Assembly (NCBI RefSeq): GCF_010882125.1
Contig: NZ_JAAGVZ010000009.1
Location: 52,674-116,673, forward strand
Reading direction: 5' to 3'
Origin: Peribacillus alkalitolerans
Lineage (GTDB): Bacteria; Bacillota; Bacilli; Bacillales; DSM-1321
DNA length: 64,000 nt
Below, piece after piece: positions 39,214-48,708 of the stretch. The position numbers were made by a program, and so were the translations under genes. The notes under the pieces were generated by a model. It ran no database searches, was not told the DNA's origin, and worked only from the letters and a program-made list of their open reading frames with translations. Each line of letters begins with the position of its first letter. Within the stretch, counting starts at the first letter, position 1.

Positions 39214-41634
39214 ATGCAGCACTCATTGGATTTATTTGCGGATGGGAATAAGCAGAGAATATTTATGAAAGGTAGACATCTTGTCACGATCTTTCATAAT
39301 GACCAAAATCTTTACTCTGTAGTTCGAATCCGAGTGGATGAAACGAATGCAGTCTACGATGAAAAAGAAGCCGTCGTGACAGGTTACTTCCCTCAAATGT
39401 ATGAACATGAAACCTACATATTTTACGGCCAATTGAAGGATCATCCAAAGTTTGGCCTTCAATTCCATGTAGAACAATTTCAAAAGGACATTCCTCAGAC
39501 AAAGGAAGGAATTGTTCATTACTTATCCAGTGACTTGTTTAAAGGGATTGGAAAAAAAACAGCCGAATTAATAGTAGATACCATCGGTGAAAATGCGATT
39601 TCAAAAATATTAGAAAATCCTTCCTTGCTCGATAGTGTTCCTAAACTTGCCGGGGATAAGGCAAAAATGCTATACGATACTCTAGTGGAACACCAGGGGT
39701 TGGAGCAAATTATGATCGCTCTAAATCAATATGGTTTTGGCCCACAATTATCGATGAAAATCTACCAAGTATATAAACAAGATACGTTGAGTTTAATTCA
39801 GTCTAATCCATATAAAATGGTGGAAGATATTGAGGGTATTGGTTTTGGAAGAGCGGATGAATTAGGATTTCAGCTTGGAATAAGCGGTAGTCATCCTGAC
39901 CGTATCAAAGCAGCATGTTTATATACGCTAGAATCTTCTTGCATCCAAGAGGGTCATGTTTTCATGGAAGCAAAAGATCTTTTGATTTCTGTAAAAAAAC
40001 TTCTTGAAGAGAATAAGAGAGATGGAATCGAATTTAAAGAAATTTCTCAAGAAGTCTTGAAGCTCCAAGAAGAAAATAAACTTGTAATTGAAGAACGAAG
40101 ATTATTCACTCCCTCGCTATATTTTTCAGAAAAAGGCATTGTGAACAATATCCATAAAATCCTACAGCAGACACAATATAAAGACCAATTTCCAGAATCA
40201 GAATTTTTGATGGCGTTAGGAGAACTAGAGGAGCGTTTAGAGGTTGAGTATGCACCTGCCCAAAAGGACGCTATACAAAAAGCTTTAATGTCACCTATGC
40301 TTCTTTTAACCGGTGGTCCAGGTACAGGGAAAACGACCGTCATAAAAGGCATCGTCGAGCTCTTCGCTGAATTGCATGGAGTTTCTATGGATATTAAAGC
40401 GTATAAAAATGACGAACCTTTTCCATTCATTTTAGCGGCACCAACCGGAAGGGCTGCTAAAAGAATGAGCGAATCAACAGGATTGCCTGCAGTAACCATC
40501 CATCGATTGCTTGGCTGGAATGGAAGTGAAGGATTCAGTCGCAATGAAGACAATCCGATTGAAGGAAAGCTTGTCATTGTTGATGAAATGTCAATGGTTG
40601 ATACTTGGCTTGCACACCAGTTATTTAAGGCTCTACCAAATGACGTACAACTGATTATGGTAGGAGATGAAGACCAACTTCCTTCAGTAGGTCCAGGGCA
40701 AGTGTTAAAGGATTTACTTCTTTCTGAATGTGTACCAACCGTAAAACTTGAAACGATTTATCGACAATCTGATGGATCTTCCATAATTGAATTGGCACAT
40801 GAAATAAAAAAAGGCCGCTTGCCAGACAACATAGCTACACAACAGAAGGATCGTTCCTTTTTTCCATGTAGTACATCTCAAATTGCAGCTGTAGTAGAAA
40901 AAGTTGTTTTAAATGCTAAGAAAAAAGGATTCACTTCTAAAGATATCCAAGTCTTAGCACCAATGTATAGAGGACCTGCAGGAATCGATAGTCTGAATAA
41001 AATGCTTCAGGAAATATTTAATCCTAATACAGATGGGGCAAGAAGGGAACTACCATTCGGTGAGGTTGTTTACAGAGTAGGTGATAAAGTCCTGCAATTG
41101 ATGAATCAACCTGAAAGCGGTGTTTACAATGGGGATATGGGAGAGGTTATTTCAATCTTGTTTGCTAAGGAAAATACAGAAAAACAAGATCTGGTAATTG
41201 TTTCATTTGAAGGAATCGAAGTGACTTATACACGCCAAGATTTAACCCAGATTACCCATGCTTATTGTTGCTCCATCCATAAATCGCAAGGTAGTGAATT
41301 TCCGATTGTAATTATGCCTATTGTAAAAAGCTATTATCGAATGTTACGTCGAAATCTCATCTATACAGGGATTACTAGAAGTAAGCAGTTTTTAATTCTT
41401 TGTGGAGAAGAAGAAGCCTTAAGAACAGGGATTCAACAAAACCTTGAGCAATCGAGAAAAACCACACTCCTAGAAAAACTGAAATTGACCATCCATCAAA
41501 CACAAGAAGAGCAAAGCGAAATGACATCCGGTGATACCACTAAATCCTATGAAGAAGTTCTATGGAATACCGATCCGCTGATTGGCATGGAAGACGTCAC
41601 ACCTTATGATTTCATGGAAGTAAATATTGGATAA
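39214..41634 (+). CDS. recD2: ATP-dependent RecD2 DNA helicase
   Basis: Superfamily 1 5'-to-3' helicase not associated with RecBC, protecting forks and limiting recombination. 806 residues. N-terminal OB-like and helix-hairpin-helix region (YLSSDLFKGIGKKTAELIVDTIG near residue 105). Walker A LTGGPGTGKTTVIKG near 366, VIVDEMSMVDTWLAHQL near 455, motif with MVGDEDQLPSVGPGQVLKDL near 482, and a UvrD-like C-terminus with HKSQGSEFPIVI near 690. ATG 39214 follows AAGGAGGG. Its last 17 codons (IGMEDVTPYDFMEVNIG) are echoed by two downstream fragments at 42645 and 43587. Confidence 0.96.
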   Translation: MQHSLDLFADGNKQRIFMKGRHLVTIFHNDQNLYSVVRIRVDETNAVYDEKEAVVTGYFPQMYEHETYIFYGQLKDHPKFGLQFHVEQFQKDIPQTKEGIVHYLSSDLFKGIGKKTAELIVDTIGENAISKILENPSLLDSVPKLAGDKAKMLYDTLVEHQGLEQIMIALNQYGFGPQLSMKIYQVYKQDTLSLIQSNPYKMVEDIEGIGFGRADELGFQLGISGSHPDRIKAACLYTLESSCIQEGHVFMEAKDLLISVKKLLEENKRDGIEFKEISQEVLKLQEENKLVIEERRLFTPSLYFSEKGIVNNIHKILQQTQYKDQFPESEFLMALGELEERLEVEYAPAQKDAIQKALMSPMLLLTGGPGTGKTTVIKGIVELFAELHGVSMDIKAYKNDEPFPFILAAPTGRAAKRMSESTGLPAVTIHRLLGWNGSEGFSRNEDNPIEGKLVIVDEMSMVDTWLAHQLFKALPNDVQLIMVGDEDQLPSVGPGQVLKDLLLSECVPTVKLETIYRQSDGSSIIELAHEIKKGRLPDNIATQQKDRSFFPCSTSQIAAVVEKVVLNAKKKGFTSKDIQVLAPMYRGPAGIDSLNKMLQEIFNPNTDGARRELPFGEVVYRVGDKVLQLMNQPESGVYNGDMGEVISILFAKENTEKQDLVIVSFEGIEVTYTRQDLTQITHAYCCSIHKSQGSEFPIVIMPIVKSYYRMLRRNLIYTGITRSKQFLILCGEEEALRTGIQQNLEQSRKTTLLEKLKLTIHQTQEEQSEMTSGDTTKSYEEVLWNTDPLIGMEDVTPYDFMEVNIG

Positions 41635-41640
41635 TTTTTT

Positions 41641-41668
41641 AACAAGAGTTGTAACTAGAACAACTCTT
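41641..41668 (+). terminator. First copy of a duplicated hairpin after recD2
   Basis: AAGAGTTGT and ACAACTCTT pair around the AACTAGA loop region. A near-identical copy lies at 41846-41873 (27 of 28 bases). Confidence 0.7.
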
Positions 41669-41747
41669 TAGATTGTCGACAAAATGTAACGAGAGTACGC
41701 TCTCTCGATACCTTTGTCATTTTTGATATGTATTGTAGAAGAAAAGG

Positions 41748-41805
41748 TTGATTTCCGCTCCAGGCGCTTGCTTTCCGGGGGGCGTTCGCCCTTCGCTGCA
41801 ATCAA
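41748..41805. repeat. Dispersed repeat of the GGAAAGCAAGCGCCTGGAGC family
   Basis: The plus strand reads TTGATTTCCGCTCCAGGCGC then TTGCTTTCC. The reverse complement matches the repeats at 62855-62898 and 63391-63432 (AGCGGAAAGCAAGTGCCTGG). It sits between the two copies of the hairpin terminator. Confidence 0.75.
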
Positions 41806-41845
41806 TTTCTCTAGTTCTTAGTTAACTTCTTTCATTGAAAAACAA

Positions 41846-41878
41846 AACAAGAGTTGTTACTAGAACAACTCTTGTTTT
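41846..41878. terminator. Second copy of the duplicated hairpin, shared with the PH-domain gene
   Basis: AAACAAGAGTTGTT and AACAACTCTTGTTT form a perfect stem around ACTAG with T-rich flanks on both strands. It is downstream of the minus-strand PH-domain gene and probably serves it. Confidence 0.85.
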
Positions 41879-41907
41879 GTATTCGTCTAACATTTTAGGA
41901 CAACTAA

Positions 41908-42522
41908 TTAATTTTGAATATATTTTTGAAAAACATTAGAGAAATCTTTGGTAGTGTGATTAGTATGTATATTAGTCAACCAAGTATTGACAAAATTAGC
42001 AATATTACCGAATTCTTGGGATACATTAGCTTCAACAGTGCGATTATTTCTAATAACCTCTTCAGCTACTTGAAGGCTTTTGTCTCCATAAGAAAGAAGT
42101 CTTGCATTGTCCTTCTGTATCATTGAAATTGCAAGTAGTGCTTTGTAAATATCAGCTACTGCTGTAGCATGCTTCTTATGCACATCGATGGATAATTCTC
42201 TATTCCCAATTGTAAATTTCAACTCGATATCTAAATCGATTGTCCCTGCAGTCTCGATACTTACTCCACTTATTTCGTGCAATACATAATCATATCGTTT
42301 TAAATTACGCTTTGAACTTACCGCGGAATCTCCATCAACATGGATCAGTGCTAGATTTGTAAAGCAATATTCATCCTTTTTAGATTTGATCAGAAAGAAA
42401 ATCTTTTCATTATCTTCACTTAGAACAAAATCGTCTGCCTCTGTTTTGTCATAGTCACTAGGTTTGATAATTTCACCAATATCACTAAGTCCTAAAGCTT
42501 CACTTGCTAATTTTTTAAACAT
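41908..42522 (-). CDS. PH domain-containing protein with YvbH-type C-terminal extension
   Basis: 204-residue cytoplasmic protein resembling B. subtilis YvbH: a bacterial PH domain (about residues 1-125, MFKKLASEALGLSDIGEII and FFLIKSKKDEYCFTNLALIHVDGDSAVSSKRNLKRYDY) followed by a helical oligomerisation region (KKHATAVADIYKALLAISMIQ to the end). ATG 42522 follows AAAGGGGAT. It is on the opposite strand to all neighbours and lies in an insertion between recD2 and yrrD, bracketed by recD2-tail fragments. Not part of the usual B. subtilis order here. Function unknown. Confidence 0.8.
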   Translation of the reverse strand: MFKKLASEALGLSDIGEIIKPSDYDKTEADDFVLSEDNEKIFFLIKSKKDEYCFTNLALIHVDGDSAVSSKRNLKRYDYVLHEISGVSIETAGTIDLDIELKFTIGNRELSIDVHKKHATAVADIYKALLAISMIQKDNARLLSYGDKSLQVAEEVIRNNRTVEANVSQEFGNIANFVNTWLTNIHTNHTTKDFSNVFQKYIQN

Positions 42523-42557
42523 GAAAAATCCCCTTTCCGTTTCGCATTCAAGTACGC

Positions 42558-42586
42558 TTATAATAATATCATAAATGAATTGTCAG
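42558..42586 (-). promoter_or_regulatory. Promoter of the PH-domain gene
   Basis: On the minus strand CTGACA (42586-42581), a 17-bp spacer and TTATAA (42563-42558) lie about 35 bp upstream of the start. Confidence 0.5.
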
Positions 42587-42644
42587 TAATTGTAAAATAA
42601 TGTAAATTCAGAATTATCCTCCTAAAAAAGTTAATTACGTTTCG

Positions 42645-42680
42645 ATGGAAAACGTTACACTTTATGATTTCATGGTAGTA
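42645..42680 (+). pseudogene. Duplicated recD2 3'-end fragment, copy B
   Basis: 36 bases starting ATGGAAAACGTTACAC match recD2 positions 41587-41622 at 32 of 36. Read in the recD2 frame they give MENVTLYDFMVV then a stop, against MEDVTPYDFMEV in RecD2. The fragment has no start signal or upstream coding sequence. Confidence 0.8.
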
Positions 42681-42785
42681 TGATACATCCCTTCTTGATA
42701 TAGAGAAGATGAGTATATAGTATTGTAATATTTTTCTTTATACTCGTGTATATCATATTGTATTGAAGAAATTGGGGAGGTAAAA

Positions 42786-43517
42786 ATGAAAAAGTTTCTA
42801 TTTTTATGCGCTTGTTTAATGTTATCATTTGTCATCAACCAGCAGCCTTCACTGAAAGTAAATGCAGAAGAAGAAATCATTTCAAAGAACCTAATTACTA
42901 TTACAAATGAGGTAGAAGTTAAAAAAGGAGCAACAAATAATTACCCAACTGTTTTTACAATGACGAAAGGAACCCGCGTTTATGTAAGAGATACTTTCGT
43001 TGGAATTAATGGGCGTAAATGGGTATCTGTTGTTACTCATGGTTATAAGTCAGGTTGGGCTTTATTAGAAAAATTTGAAGTGCCTTCACCGGAAGCAGGA
43101 AAAAAAGCTTTTATTACAGACCAGATTGAAATCAGGAGAGGGGCACACGGGGGATATGCACCAGTTGCAACTCTACAAAAAGGAATGATTGTCACCCAAG
43201 TAGATACATTCATGACCTTTTCAGGTCAGCTATGGTATAAAGTGGATACTGGCAGATATCAAGGCTGGATAGAAAGCCTATATCTCCAGAATTATGTGGA
43301 CTATTATGGTGTAGGAACTATTAGTGGGAAATATGGTGTAGTAAGAAAAGGTGCATCAATAGATTATAGTGTTAAAGCTACTTTATCCCAAGGAACAGAA
43401 GTATATACGTTTCTAAAATTCCTGAATATCCGTGGTGAAATTTGGTACAATATTCGAACTCCACAAGGAATTTATGGCTGGATTAACTCAAATGAAATTT
43501 CGGTTAAACCATATTAA
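42786..43517 (+). CDS. Secreted protein with three SH3b-like repeats
   Basis: 243 residues. A signal peptide (KKFLFLCACLMLSFVINQQP, predicted cut after VNA near residue 27) is followed by three about 65-residue SH3b-like repeats, each with a VRKGA/IRRGAH-type strand, a KGT/KGM turn and a GW end: residues about 35-98, 103-168 and 173-240. No catalytic domain is present, so it probably binds the cell wall or acts as an inhibitor or adaptor. ATG 42786 follows GGGGAGG. AT-rich and absent from the usual gene order, it sits between recD2-tail copies B and C. It is followed by a 21-bp stem terminator. Confidence 0.82.
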   Translation: MKKFLFLCACLMLSFVINQQPSLKVNAEEEIISKNLITITNEVEVKKGATNNYPTVFTMTKGTRVYVRDTFVGINGRKWVSVVTHGYKSGWALLEKFEVPSPEAGKKAFITDQIEIRRGAHGGYAPVATLQKGMIVTQVDTFMTFSGQLWYKVDTGRYQGWIESLYLQNYVDYYGVGTISGKYGVVRKGASIDYSVKATLSQGTEVYTFLKFLNIRGEIWYNIRTPQGIYGWINSNEISVKPY

Positions 43518-43520
43518 AGG

Positions 43521-43571
43521 GAAAGAGCTTAGTCAAAGGTAAGATTACTTTTGACTAAGCTCTTTCTTTTT
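43521..43571 (+). terminator. Very strong terminator after the SH3b protein gene
   Basis: A stem of about 21 bp pairs GAAAGAGCTTAGTCAAAGGT onward with its complement ending GACTAAGCTCTTTC, loop AGAT, then TTTTT. Confidence 0.93.
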
Positions 43572-43586
43572 GAGTCTGTGGTTATG

Positions 43587-43638
43587 ATTGGCATGGAAAA
43601 CGTTACACCTCATGTTTTTATAGAGATAAACGGATAAT
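43587..43638 (+). pseudogene. Duplicated recD2 3'-end fragment, copy C
   Basis: Starting ATTGGCATGGAA, this 52-base stretch aligns along the whole recD2 end (41581-41635) with one 3-bp gap. In frame it reads IGMENVTPHVFIEING then TAA, against IGMEDVTPYDFMEVNIG then TAA. The stop codon and following T are retained. It lies immediately upstream of yrrD, where the genuine recD2 end would lie without the insertion. Confidence 0.85.
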
Positions 43639-43665
43639 ATGAATGTTCGGAAAGGATGGTGTACT

Positions 43666-44142
43666 TTGCGAACATTCTCATTGCTAAAAGGCTTGCCTTT
43701 GTACAGTAAAAACGGGAAAAAAATTGGTGAAGCTTGTGATTTGACCATCTCTGAAGAGGGAAAAGTGACAGGAGTTCTCTTAAGCAGATCTGCAATCCTC
43801 AAAAGGACAGTCCAAATTCCTTTAGAAGAAATCGAACTGTTCGAAAGTGATGGGATATACCTTAAATGTGATGATTTAACCAAAATAAAACCTCAACCAT
43901 ACGAATATACGCTCCATCACAAGGATTCAATAGCCGGCAAACAAGTCATTGGGAACCGAACCGGAAAAACGATAGGTGTGTTGGAAGATGTATATTTTAC
44001 GGAAAATTTGGGCAATATTGTAGCATATGAAATTTCCAATGGTTTCTTTTCGGATCTTACAGATGGAAAACTCCCATTATCTACACACAATCCACCATCA
44101 CTTGGAGAGGATACCATCGTCATTCCTGAAGCCGTTCAGTGA
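43666..44142 (+). CDS. yrrD: PRC-barrel domain protein, YrrD-like
   Basis: 158-residue protein with two PRC-barrel modules: LLKGLPLYSKNGKKIGEACDLTISEEGKVTGVLL and KQVIGNRTGKTIGVLEDVYFTENLGNIVAYEISNGFFSDL. TTG 43666 is chosen because AAAGGA lies about 10 bases upstream. The in-frame ATG 43639 lies within recD2-tail copy C sequence. Corresponds by domain and position to B. subtilis yrrD. Cytoplasmic, role unknown. Confidence 0.85.
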   Translation: MRTFSLLKGLPLYSKNGKKIGEACDLTISEEGKVTGVLLSRSAILKRTVQIPLEEIELFESDGIYLKCDDLTKIKPQPYEYTLHHKDSIAGKQVIGNRTGKTIGVLEDVYFTENLGNIVAYEISNGFFSDLTDGKLPLSTHNPPSLGEDTIVIPEAVQ

Positions 44143-44153
44143 GGTGTCAAATT

Positions 44154-44345
44154 GTGATTAAATGCCCAAATTGCTCCAGTAAGGATATTGGTAAAATTGG
44201 TGTAAATCAATATTATTGCTGGGGATGTTTTATTGAATTGTCAGTTTCAAAAGGTATAATCAATACTCACCAAGTTGAGGAAGACGGAAGCCTTAGTTCA
44301 CTTGATGACCTGTTTGAAGAGGAAGATCGCCGCTACACCATGTGA
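44154..44345 (+). CDS. Small zinc-ribbon protein downstream of yrrD
   Basis: 63 residues from GTG 44154, preceded by GAGGTG. The in-frame GTG 44139 overlaps the yrrD end. The N-terminal half is a four-cysteine ribbon, CPNC near residue 4 and CWGC near 23. The C-terminal half is acidic (DGSLSSLDDLFEEEDRR). B. subtilis has small unnamed-function genes near here, but I cannot assign equivalence. Likely translated together with yrrD. Confidence 0.75.
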   Translation: MIKCPNCSSKDIGKIGVNQYYCWGCFIELSVSKGIINTHQVEEDGSLSSLDDLFEEEDRRYTM

Positions 44346-44425
44346 TTTAGGTGGATGAATGATGAGACTCAAAATATCCATCAAACAGTTGAAACGAAAT
44401 GTGAAGTCCTTTTTGTAAAATGATG

Positions 44426-44456
44426 AAGTCTTGCCACCGCTGGCAAGACTTTTTTG
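44426..44456 (+). terminator. Intrinsic terminator after the zinc-ribbon gene
   Basis: AAGTCTTGCCA, loop CCGC, TGGCAAGACTT, then TTTT. Confidence 0.92.
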
Positions 44457-44569
44457 GTTGTGTTTTTAATGAAAAATACCCAAACACTTGACCTTACAAA
44501 TCTGTATGAAATCACCATCTCCGTAAACAATACGATTATAAGTAATGATGGTGAAGAGGAGGTAGTCGA

Positions 44570-45664
44570 ATGAATATACGTATGAAATGGTTCTATCGAT
44601 TAGGCTTCTTATTGTTATTATTTGTAGTAATTTATGTTTTTTTTATATTAAAACCTCTATGGATGCCCGTCCTTCAAATTATCATGACGGTTTTGATTCC
44701 TTTTTTAATTGCTGCATTTGTCAGTTATCTTCTGCATCCAGTCGTGGAATTGCTTCATCAAAAAGGAATGAAACGAGGAATCGCAGTTGTAATCATTTAC
44801 TTGCTTTTTTTCGGTGGACTGGGTTTTTCCCTTTATAAGGGAGTGCCAATTATGATTCAACAGGTGAAGGATCTTTCTGAAAACGCTCCAGTTTTTACTG
44901 AACAATATCGAGGTTTTTTAAATGAACTAGATCATCATACTTCTGATTGGCCAGTAGCCTTCAAAGAAAAAATAGATAAGGGGATCCTTTTTGTAGAAAA
45001 TAGAATCGATGCCCTTTTTTCAAAGGTAACGGGCTATTTGACTGGAATTATGGATTTCATTTTTTTGATTGCCATCATCCCATTTATAGCGTTTTACATG
45101 TTAAAGGATTTTGAAGATATCAAAAGAGGGGCTTGGTATATAACTCCAAACAAATGGAGAAAAACTGCGATATCTTTTTTACAGGATGTCGAACATTCCC
45201 TCGGAAGTTATATCAGGGGTCAATTAATCGTCTGTGTGTCGATTGGACTTATTTCTACCATTCTATTTTGGTTAATCCATTTGAAATATCCATTGATTCT
45301 AGGATTCATCATTGGTGTTACGAATGTAATCCCTTATTTTGGTCCAGTGATAGGAGCTGTTCCAGCAATCATTATAGCAGCAGCATTATCGGGAAAAATG
45401 GTGTTGTTTGTTATTATCATTGTTTTTGGATTGCAATTTTTGGAGGGAAATATCCTTTCGCCACTTATTGTAGGCAAGAGCTTACATATGCACCCTTTAA
45501 TGATTATGCTTGCTCTGCTAATTGGTGGAGAAGTAGGTGGAGTAGTAGGTTTGATAATCGCTGTTCCCATTTTAGCGATTCTTAAGGTAGCCATTATGCA
45601 TGCCCGTACTCACTACATCCTTGCTAGAAAGGAAAAAATACAGAAAAGCTCAATCAATGAATGA
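44570..45664 (+). CDS. yrrI: AI-2E family transporter, YrrI-like
   Basis: Integral membrane protein of the AI-2E/PerM family, 364 residues. Pattern: two to three N-terminal helices (WFYRLGFLLLLFVVIYVFFIL and the LIPFLIAAFVSYLLHPVVE motif), a long soluble loop (residues about 90-150), then five further helices with the family block GVTNVIPYFGPVIGAVPAIIIA near residue 248 and PLIVGKSLHMHPLMIMLALLIGGEVGGVVG near 300. ATG 44570 follows GAGGAGG. Substrate in Bacillus is unclear. Some relatives are Na+/H+ antiporters. Upstream of alaS as in many Bacillaceae. Confidence 0.9.
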   Translation: MNIRMKWFYRLGFLLLLFVVIYVFFILKPLWMPVLQIIMTVLIPFLIAAFVSYLLHPVVELLHQKGMKRGIAVVIIYLLFFGGLGFSLYKGVPIMIQQVKDLSENAPVFTEQYRGFLNELDHHTSDWPVAFKEKIDKGILFVENRIDALFSKVTGYLTGIMDFIFLIAIIPFIAFYMLKDFEDIKRGAWYITPNKWRKTAISFLQDVEHSLGSYIRGQLIVCVSIGLISTILFWLIHLKYPLILGFIIGVTNVIPYFGPVIGAVPAIIIAAALSGKMVLFVIIIVFGLQFLEGNILSPLIVGKSLHMHPLMIMLALLIGGEVGGVVGLIIAVPILAILKVAIMHARTHYILARKEKIQKSSINE

Positions 45665-45685
45665 AAATCGGATATTCAGCAAATA

Positions 45686-45714
45686 TTGACAAACGTCCCT
45701 CTTCTGCCTATAAT
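45686..45714 (+). promoter_or_regulatory. Consensus sigma-A promoter of the alaS T-box transcript
   Basis: TTGACA (45686-45691), exactly 17 bp, TATAAT (45709-45714). Both hexamers are perfect. Confidence 0.9.
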
Positions 45715-45720
45715 CCTGAT

Positions 45721-45990
45721 TATAGGTTAACTATAAGTAAAACGTTGAAGGATCAAGTATGTTATAGTCCATCTGAGTGTTTGACACATAAGAGAGGAAT
45801 TTCCTAGGCTGAAAGAAATTCCAGATGAAGGATAACAGAAAGCTAATCCGGAGTGTAGCTAATTCCTACCGTTTAACCGCGTTAAGGTGATTCTAAGGTG
45901 ATGGACTTGAAAGTTGAGTCCATAATCAGGGTGGTACCGCGAGTTATGTCTCTCGTCCCTGTCAGGGGATGGGAGCTTTTTTTGTGTCTA
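45721..45990 (+). ncRNA. T-box leader (tRNA-Ala specific) of alaS
   Basis: Stem I contains GGCTGAAAG. The specifier loop pairs GGAT with ATCC and presents Ala codon GCT at 45842-45844. The T-box AGGGTGGTACCGCG is at 45928-45941. The terminator pairs CTCTCGTCCCTG with AGGGGATGGGAG and ends in TTTTTTT. Open reading frames running through this leader into alaS are spurious extensions. Confidence 0.95.
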
Positions 45991-46029
45991 AATTTACATA
46001 TTTTACCAATTTTCAGGAGGGAAACGATT

Positions 46030-48666
46030 ATGAAAAAGCTAACTGGCGCTCAAATTCGACAAAAGTATTTAGATTTCTTCAAAGAAAAAGGACATCACGT
46101 AGAACCAAGTGCACCACTCGTTCCGCATGATGACCCATCATTATTATGGATCAATTCAGGGGTAGCAACATTAAAAAAATATTTTGATGGCCGTGTTATT
46201 CCAGATAATCCACGCATAACGAATGCACAAAAATCAATTCGTACCAATGATATTGAAAACGTAGGAAAAACTGCTCGTCACCATACATTCTTTGAAATGT
46301 TGGGTAACTTCTCCATTGGTGAATACTTCAAAGAAGAAGCTATCACTTGGGCATGGGAATTCTTAACAGATGAGAAGTGGATTGGATTTGATCCTGAAAA
46401 ACTTTCCGTTACAATCCATCCTGAAGATGAAGAGGCATTTGAACTTTGGAACAAAAAGATTGGTGTACCTGCAGAACGTATCGTCCGTCTAGAAGGGAAC
46501 TTCTGGGATATCGGGGAAGGTCCAAGTGGTCCGAACACTGAGATTTTCTACGATCGTGGTCCTGCTTATGGAGATGATTTCAGTGATCCTGAGTTATATC
46601 CAGGTGGAGAAAATGAACGTTATTTAGAGGTTTGGAACCTTGTCTTCTCACAATTCAACCATAATCCAGATGGTTCATACACGCCGCTTCCTAAAAAGAA
46701 CATCGATACTGGAATGGGCTTAGAGCGTATGGCTTCAGTCATTCAAGATGTTCCAACGAACTTTGATACAGATCTATTCATGCCGATCATTCATGCTACG
46801 GAAGAAATTTCGCTTGAAAAGTACCGTGTGGATAAAGATAAAGACGTTGCTTTCAAGGTAATCGCTGACCATATCCGTACTGTGGCTTTCGCGATCGGTG
46901 ATGGAGCATTGCCTTCCAATGAAGGCCGTGGCTATGTATTAAGAAGACTTTTACGCCGTGCGGTTCGTTACGCGAAGCAAATCAATATCAACCGCCCGTT
47001 CATGTATGAACTAGTGCCTGTCGTTGGCGAAATCATGCATGAATTCTATCCTGAGGTAAAAGAAAAAAGTGATTTCATTGCGAAAATCGTAAAAAATGAA
47101 GAAGAGCGTTTCCATGAGACATTGAACGAAGGTCTTCACATATTATCTGAAGTAATCAAGAAGGAAAAAGCGCACGGAAGCTCAGTCATTAAAGGATCTG
47201 ATGTATTCCGTCTCTATGATACGTACGGTTTCCCAGTTGACTTGACTGAAGAGTATGCTGAGGAAGAAGGCATGACAATTGATCGTGCTGGCTTTGAAAC
47301 AGAAATGGAAGCACAACGTGAGCGTGCTCGTGCTGCTCGTCAAGATGTAGACAGCATGCAAGTCCAGGGTGGAGTTTTAGGGGAAATCAAGGTGGAAAGT
47401 CAATTTGTTGGCTATGATAATCTTGAAGCAGAAGGCACAATCGTAGCCATTGTGAAAAATGGTGAATTGATTGAAGAAGCACAAGCTGGTGAAGAAGTGC
47501 AAGTCATCCTTAGCGATACTCCATTTTATGCAGAAAGTGGAGGACAAATTGCAGATAAAGGCTTTATCGTAAATGAAGACGTAAAGCTTTTAGTGAAAGA
47601 CGTACAAAAAGCTCCGAATGGACAAAACCTACATGGTGTTATGGTTGAGAATGGTGTATTAAAATCTGGTGCAAGTGTCGTTTCAGAAGTGGATGTTGAA
47701 TCGAGAAGCCATATCGTAAAAAATCATACTGCGACTCATTTACTTCACCAAGCATTGAAAGATGTGCTTGGGGAACATGTAAACCAAGCTGGATCTCTTG
47801 TTCAAACTGACCGCCTACGTTTTGATTTCTCTCATTTTGGACAAATTAAGCCGGAAGAACTTGAGAAAATTGAAGAGATTGTCAATGAGCAAATTTGGAA
47901 GAGTACACCTGTAGTAATTGAAAACAAAGCCATTGACGAGGCAAAAGCAATGGGAGCTATGGCTCTTTTCGGAGAAAAGTATGGTGATATCGTACGCGTC
48001 GTTCAAGTTGGCGATTATAGCATTGAACTTTGTGGAGGATGTCATGTTCCTAATACAGCTGTAATCGGATTATTCAAGATTGTATCTGAATCCGGTATTG
48101 GTGCTGGCACAAGAAGGATTGAAGCTGTAACTGGAGCGGCTGCATATAAGACCCTAACGGACCAAATCGGTATCTTAAAAACAGCAGCTACAAAAGTAAA
48201 ATCAAGTCCAAAAGATGTTCCTACTAGAATTGATGCATTACTTGGTGAAATTAAAGAATTACAACGTGAAAATGATTCTTTAAAATCTAAGCTTGGAAAT
48301 ATAGAAGCAGGAAATCTTGTTAATAATGTAATAGATGTAAATGGAGTACAAGTATTGGCTGCCAAAGTACAAGCATCTGATATGAATAACCTACGTAATA
48401 TGGCGGATGAACTAAAGCAAAAGCTAGGCTCTGCTGTTCTAGTGCTTGGTTCAGTCCAAGAGGATAAAGTAAACCTGATTGCAGGCGTAACGGACGACTT
48501 AATCAAAAAAGGTTACCATGCTGGAAAATTGATAAAAGAAATTGCAACTCGTTGTGGAGGCAGTGGCGGTGGTCGTCCAGACATGGCACAAGCTGGTGGG
48601 AAAAATCCAGAACAATTGGACTCAGCGCTTAAATTTGCTCAAGAATGGGTAAAATCAATTTCATAA
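46030..48666 (+). CDS. alaS: Alanine--tRNA ligase
   Basis: Class II synthetase with editing domain. ATG 46030 behind AGGAGGG gives 878 residues, the B. subtilis length. The frame stays open upstream through the T-box but that part is leader RNA. Catalytic core: [17 protein letters not shown] near residue 80 and [15 protein letters not shown]. The editing zinc site has [11 protein letters not shown] near 570 and CGGCHV near 670. The C-Ala domain ends [17 protein letters not shown]. Control is by uncharged tRNA-Ala through the T-box. Confidence 0.97.
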   Translation: MKKLTGAQIRQKYLDFFKEKGHHVEPSAPLVPHDDPSLLWINSGVATLKKYFDGRVIPDNPRITNAQKSIRTNDIENVGKTARHHTFFEMLGNFSIGEYFKEEAITWAWEFLTDEKWIGFDPEKLSVTIHPEDEEAFELWNKKIGVPAERIVRLEGNFWDIGEGPSGPNTEIFYDRGPAYGDDFSDPELYPGGENERYLEVWNLVFSQFNHNPDGSYTPLPKKNIDTGMGLERMASVIQDVPTNFDTDLFMPIIHATEEISLEKYRVDKDKDVAFKVIADHIRTVAFAIGDGALPSNEGRGYVLRRLLRRAVRYAKQININRPFMYELVPVVGEIMHEFYPEVKEKSDFIAKIVKNEEERFHETLNEGLHILSEVIKKEKAHGSSVIKGSDVFRLYDTYGFPVDLTEEYAEEEGMTIDRAGFETEMEAQRERARAARQDVDSMQVQGGVLGEIKVESQFVGYDNLEAEGTIVAIVKNGELIEEAQAGEEVQVILSDTPFYAESGGQIADKGFIVNEDVKLLVKDVQKAPNGQNLHGVMVENGVLKSGASVVSEVDVESRSHIVKNHTATHLLHQALKDVLGEHVNQAGSLVQTDRLRFDFSHFGQIKPEELEKIEEIVNEQIWKSTPVVIENKAIDEAKAMGAMALFGEKYGDIVRVVQVGDYSIELCGGCHVPNTAVIGLFKIVSESGIGAGTRRIEAVTGAAAYKTLTDQIGILKTAATKVKSSPKDVPTRIDALLGEIKELQRENDSLKSKLGNIEAGNLVNNVIDVNGVQVLAAKVQASDMNNLRNMADELKQKLGSAVLVLGSVQEDKVNLIAGVTDDLIKKGYHAGKLIKEIATRCGGSGGGRPDMAQAGGKNPEQLDSALKFAQEWVKSIS

Positions 48667-48708
48667 TCCCAGACTGATAGTGTACAATGGTAGTAATAAT
48701 AACCAGTT

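Noticed and set aside
43584..43637. Possible 17-residue peptide MIGMENVTPHVFIEING
   Set aside because: Its sequence is the copied recD2 tail, and there is no ribosome binding site before the ATG.
45898..46029. N-terminal extension of alaS in the same open frame
   Set aside because: It runs through the T-box and terminator of the leader. ATG 46030 has AGGAGGG and gives the standard 878-residue protein.
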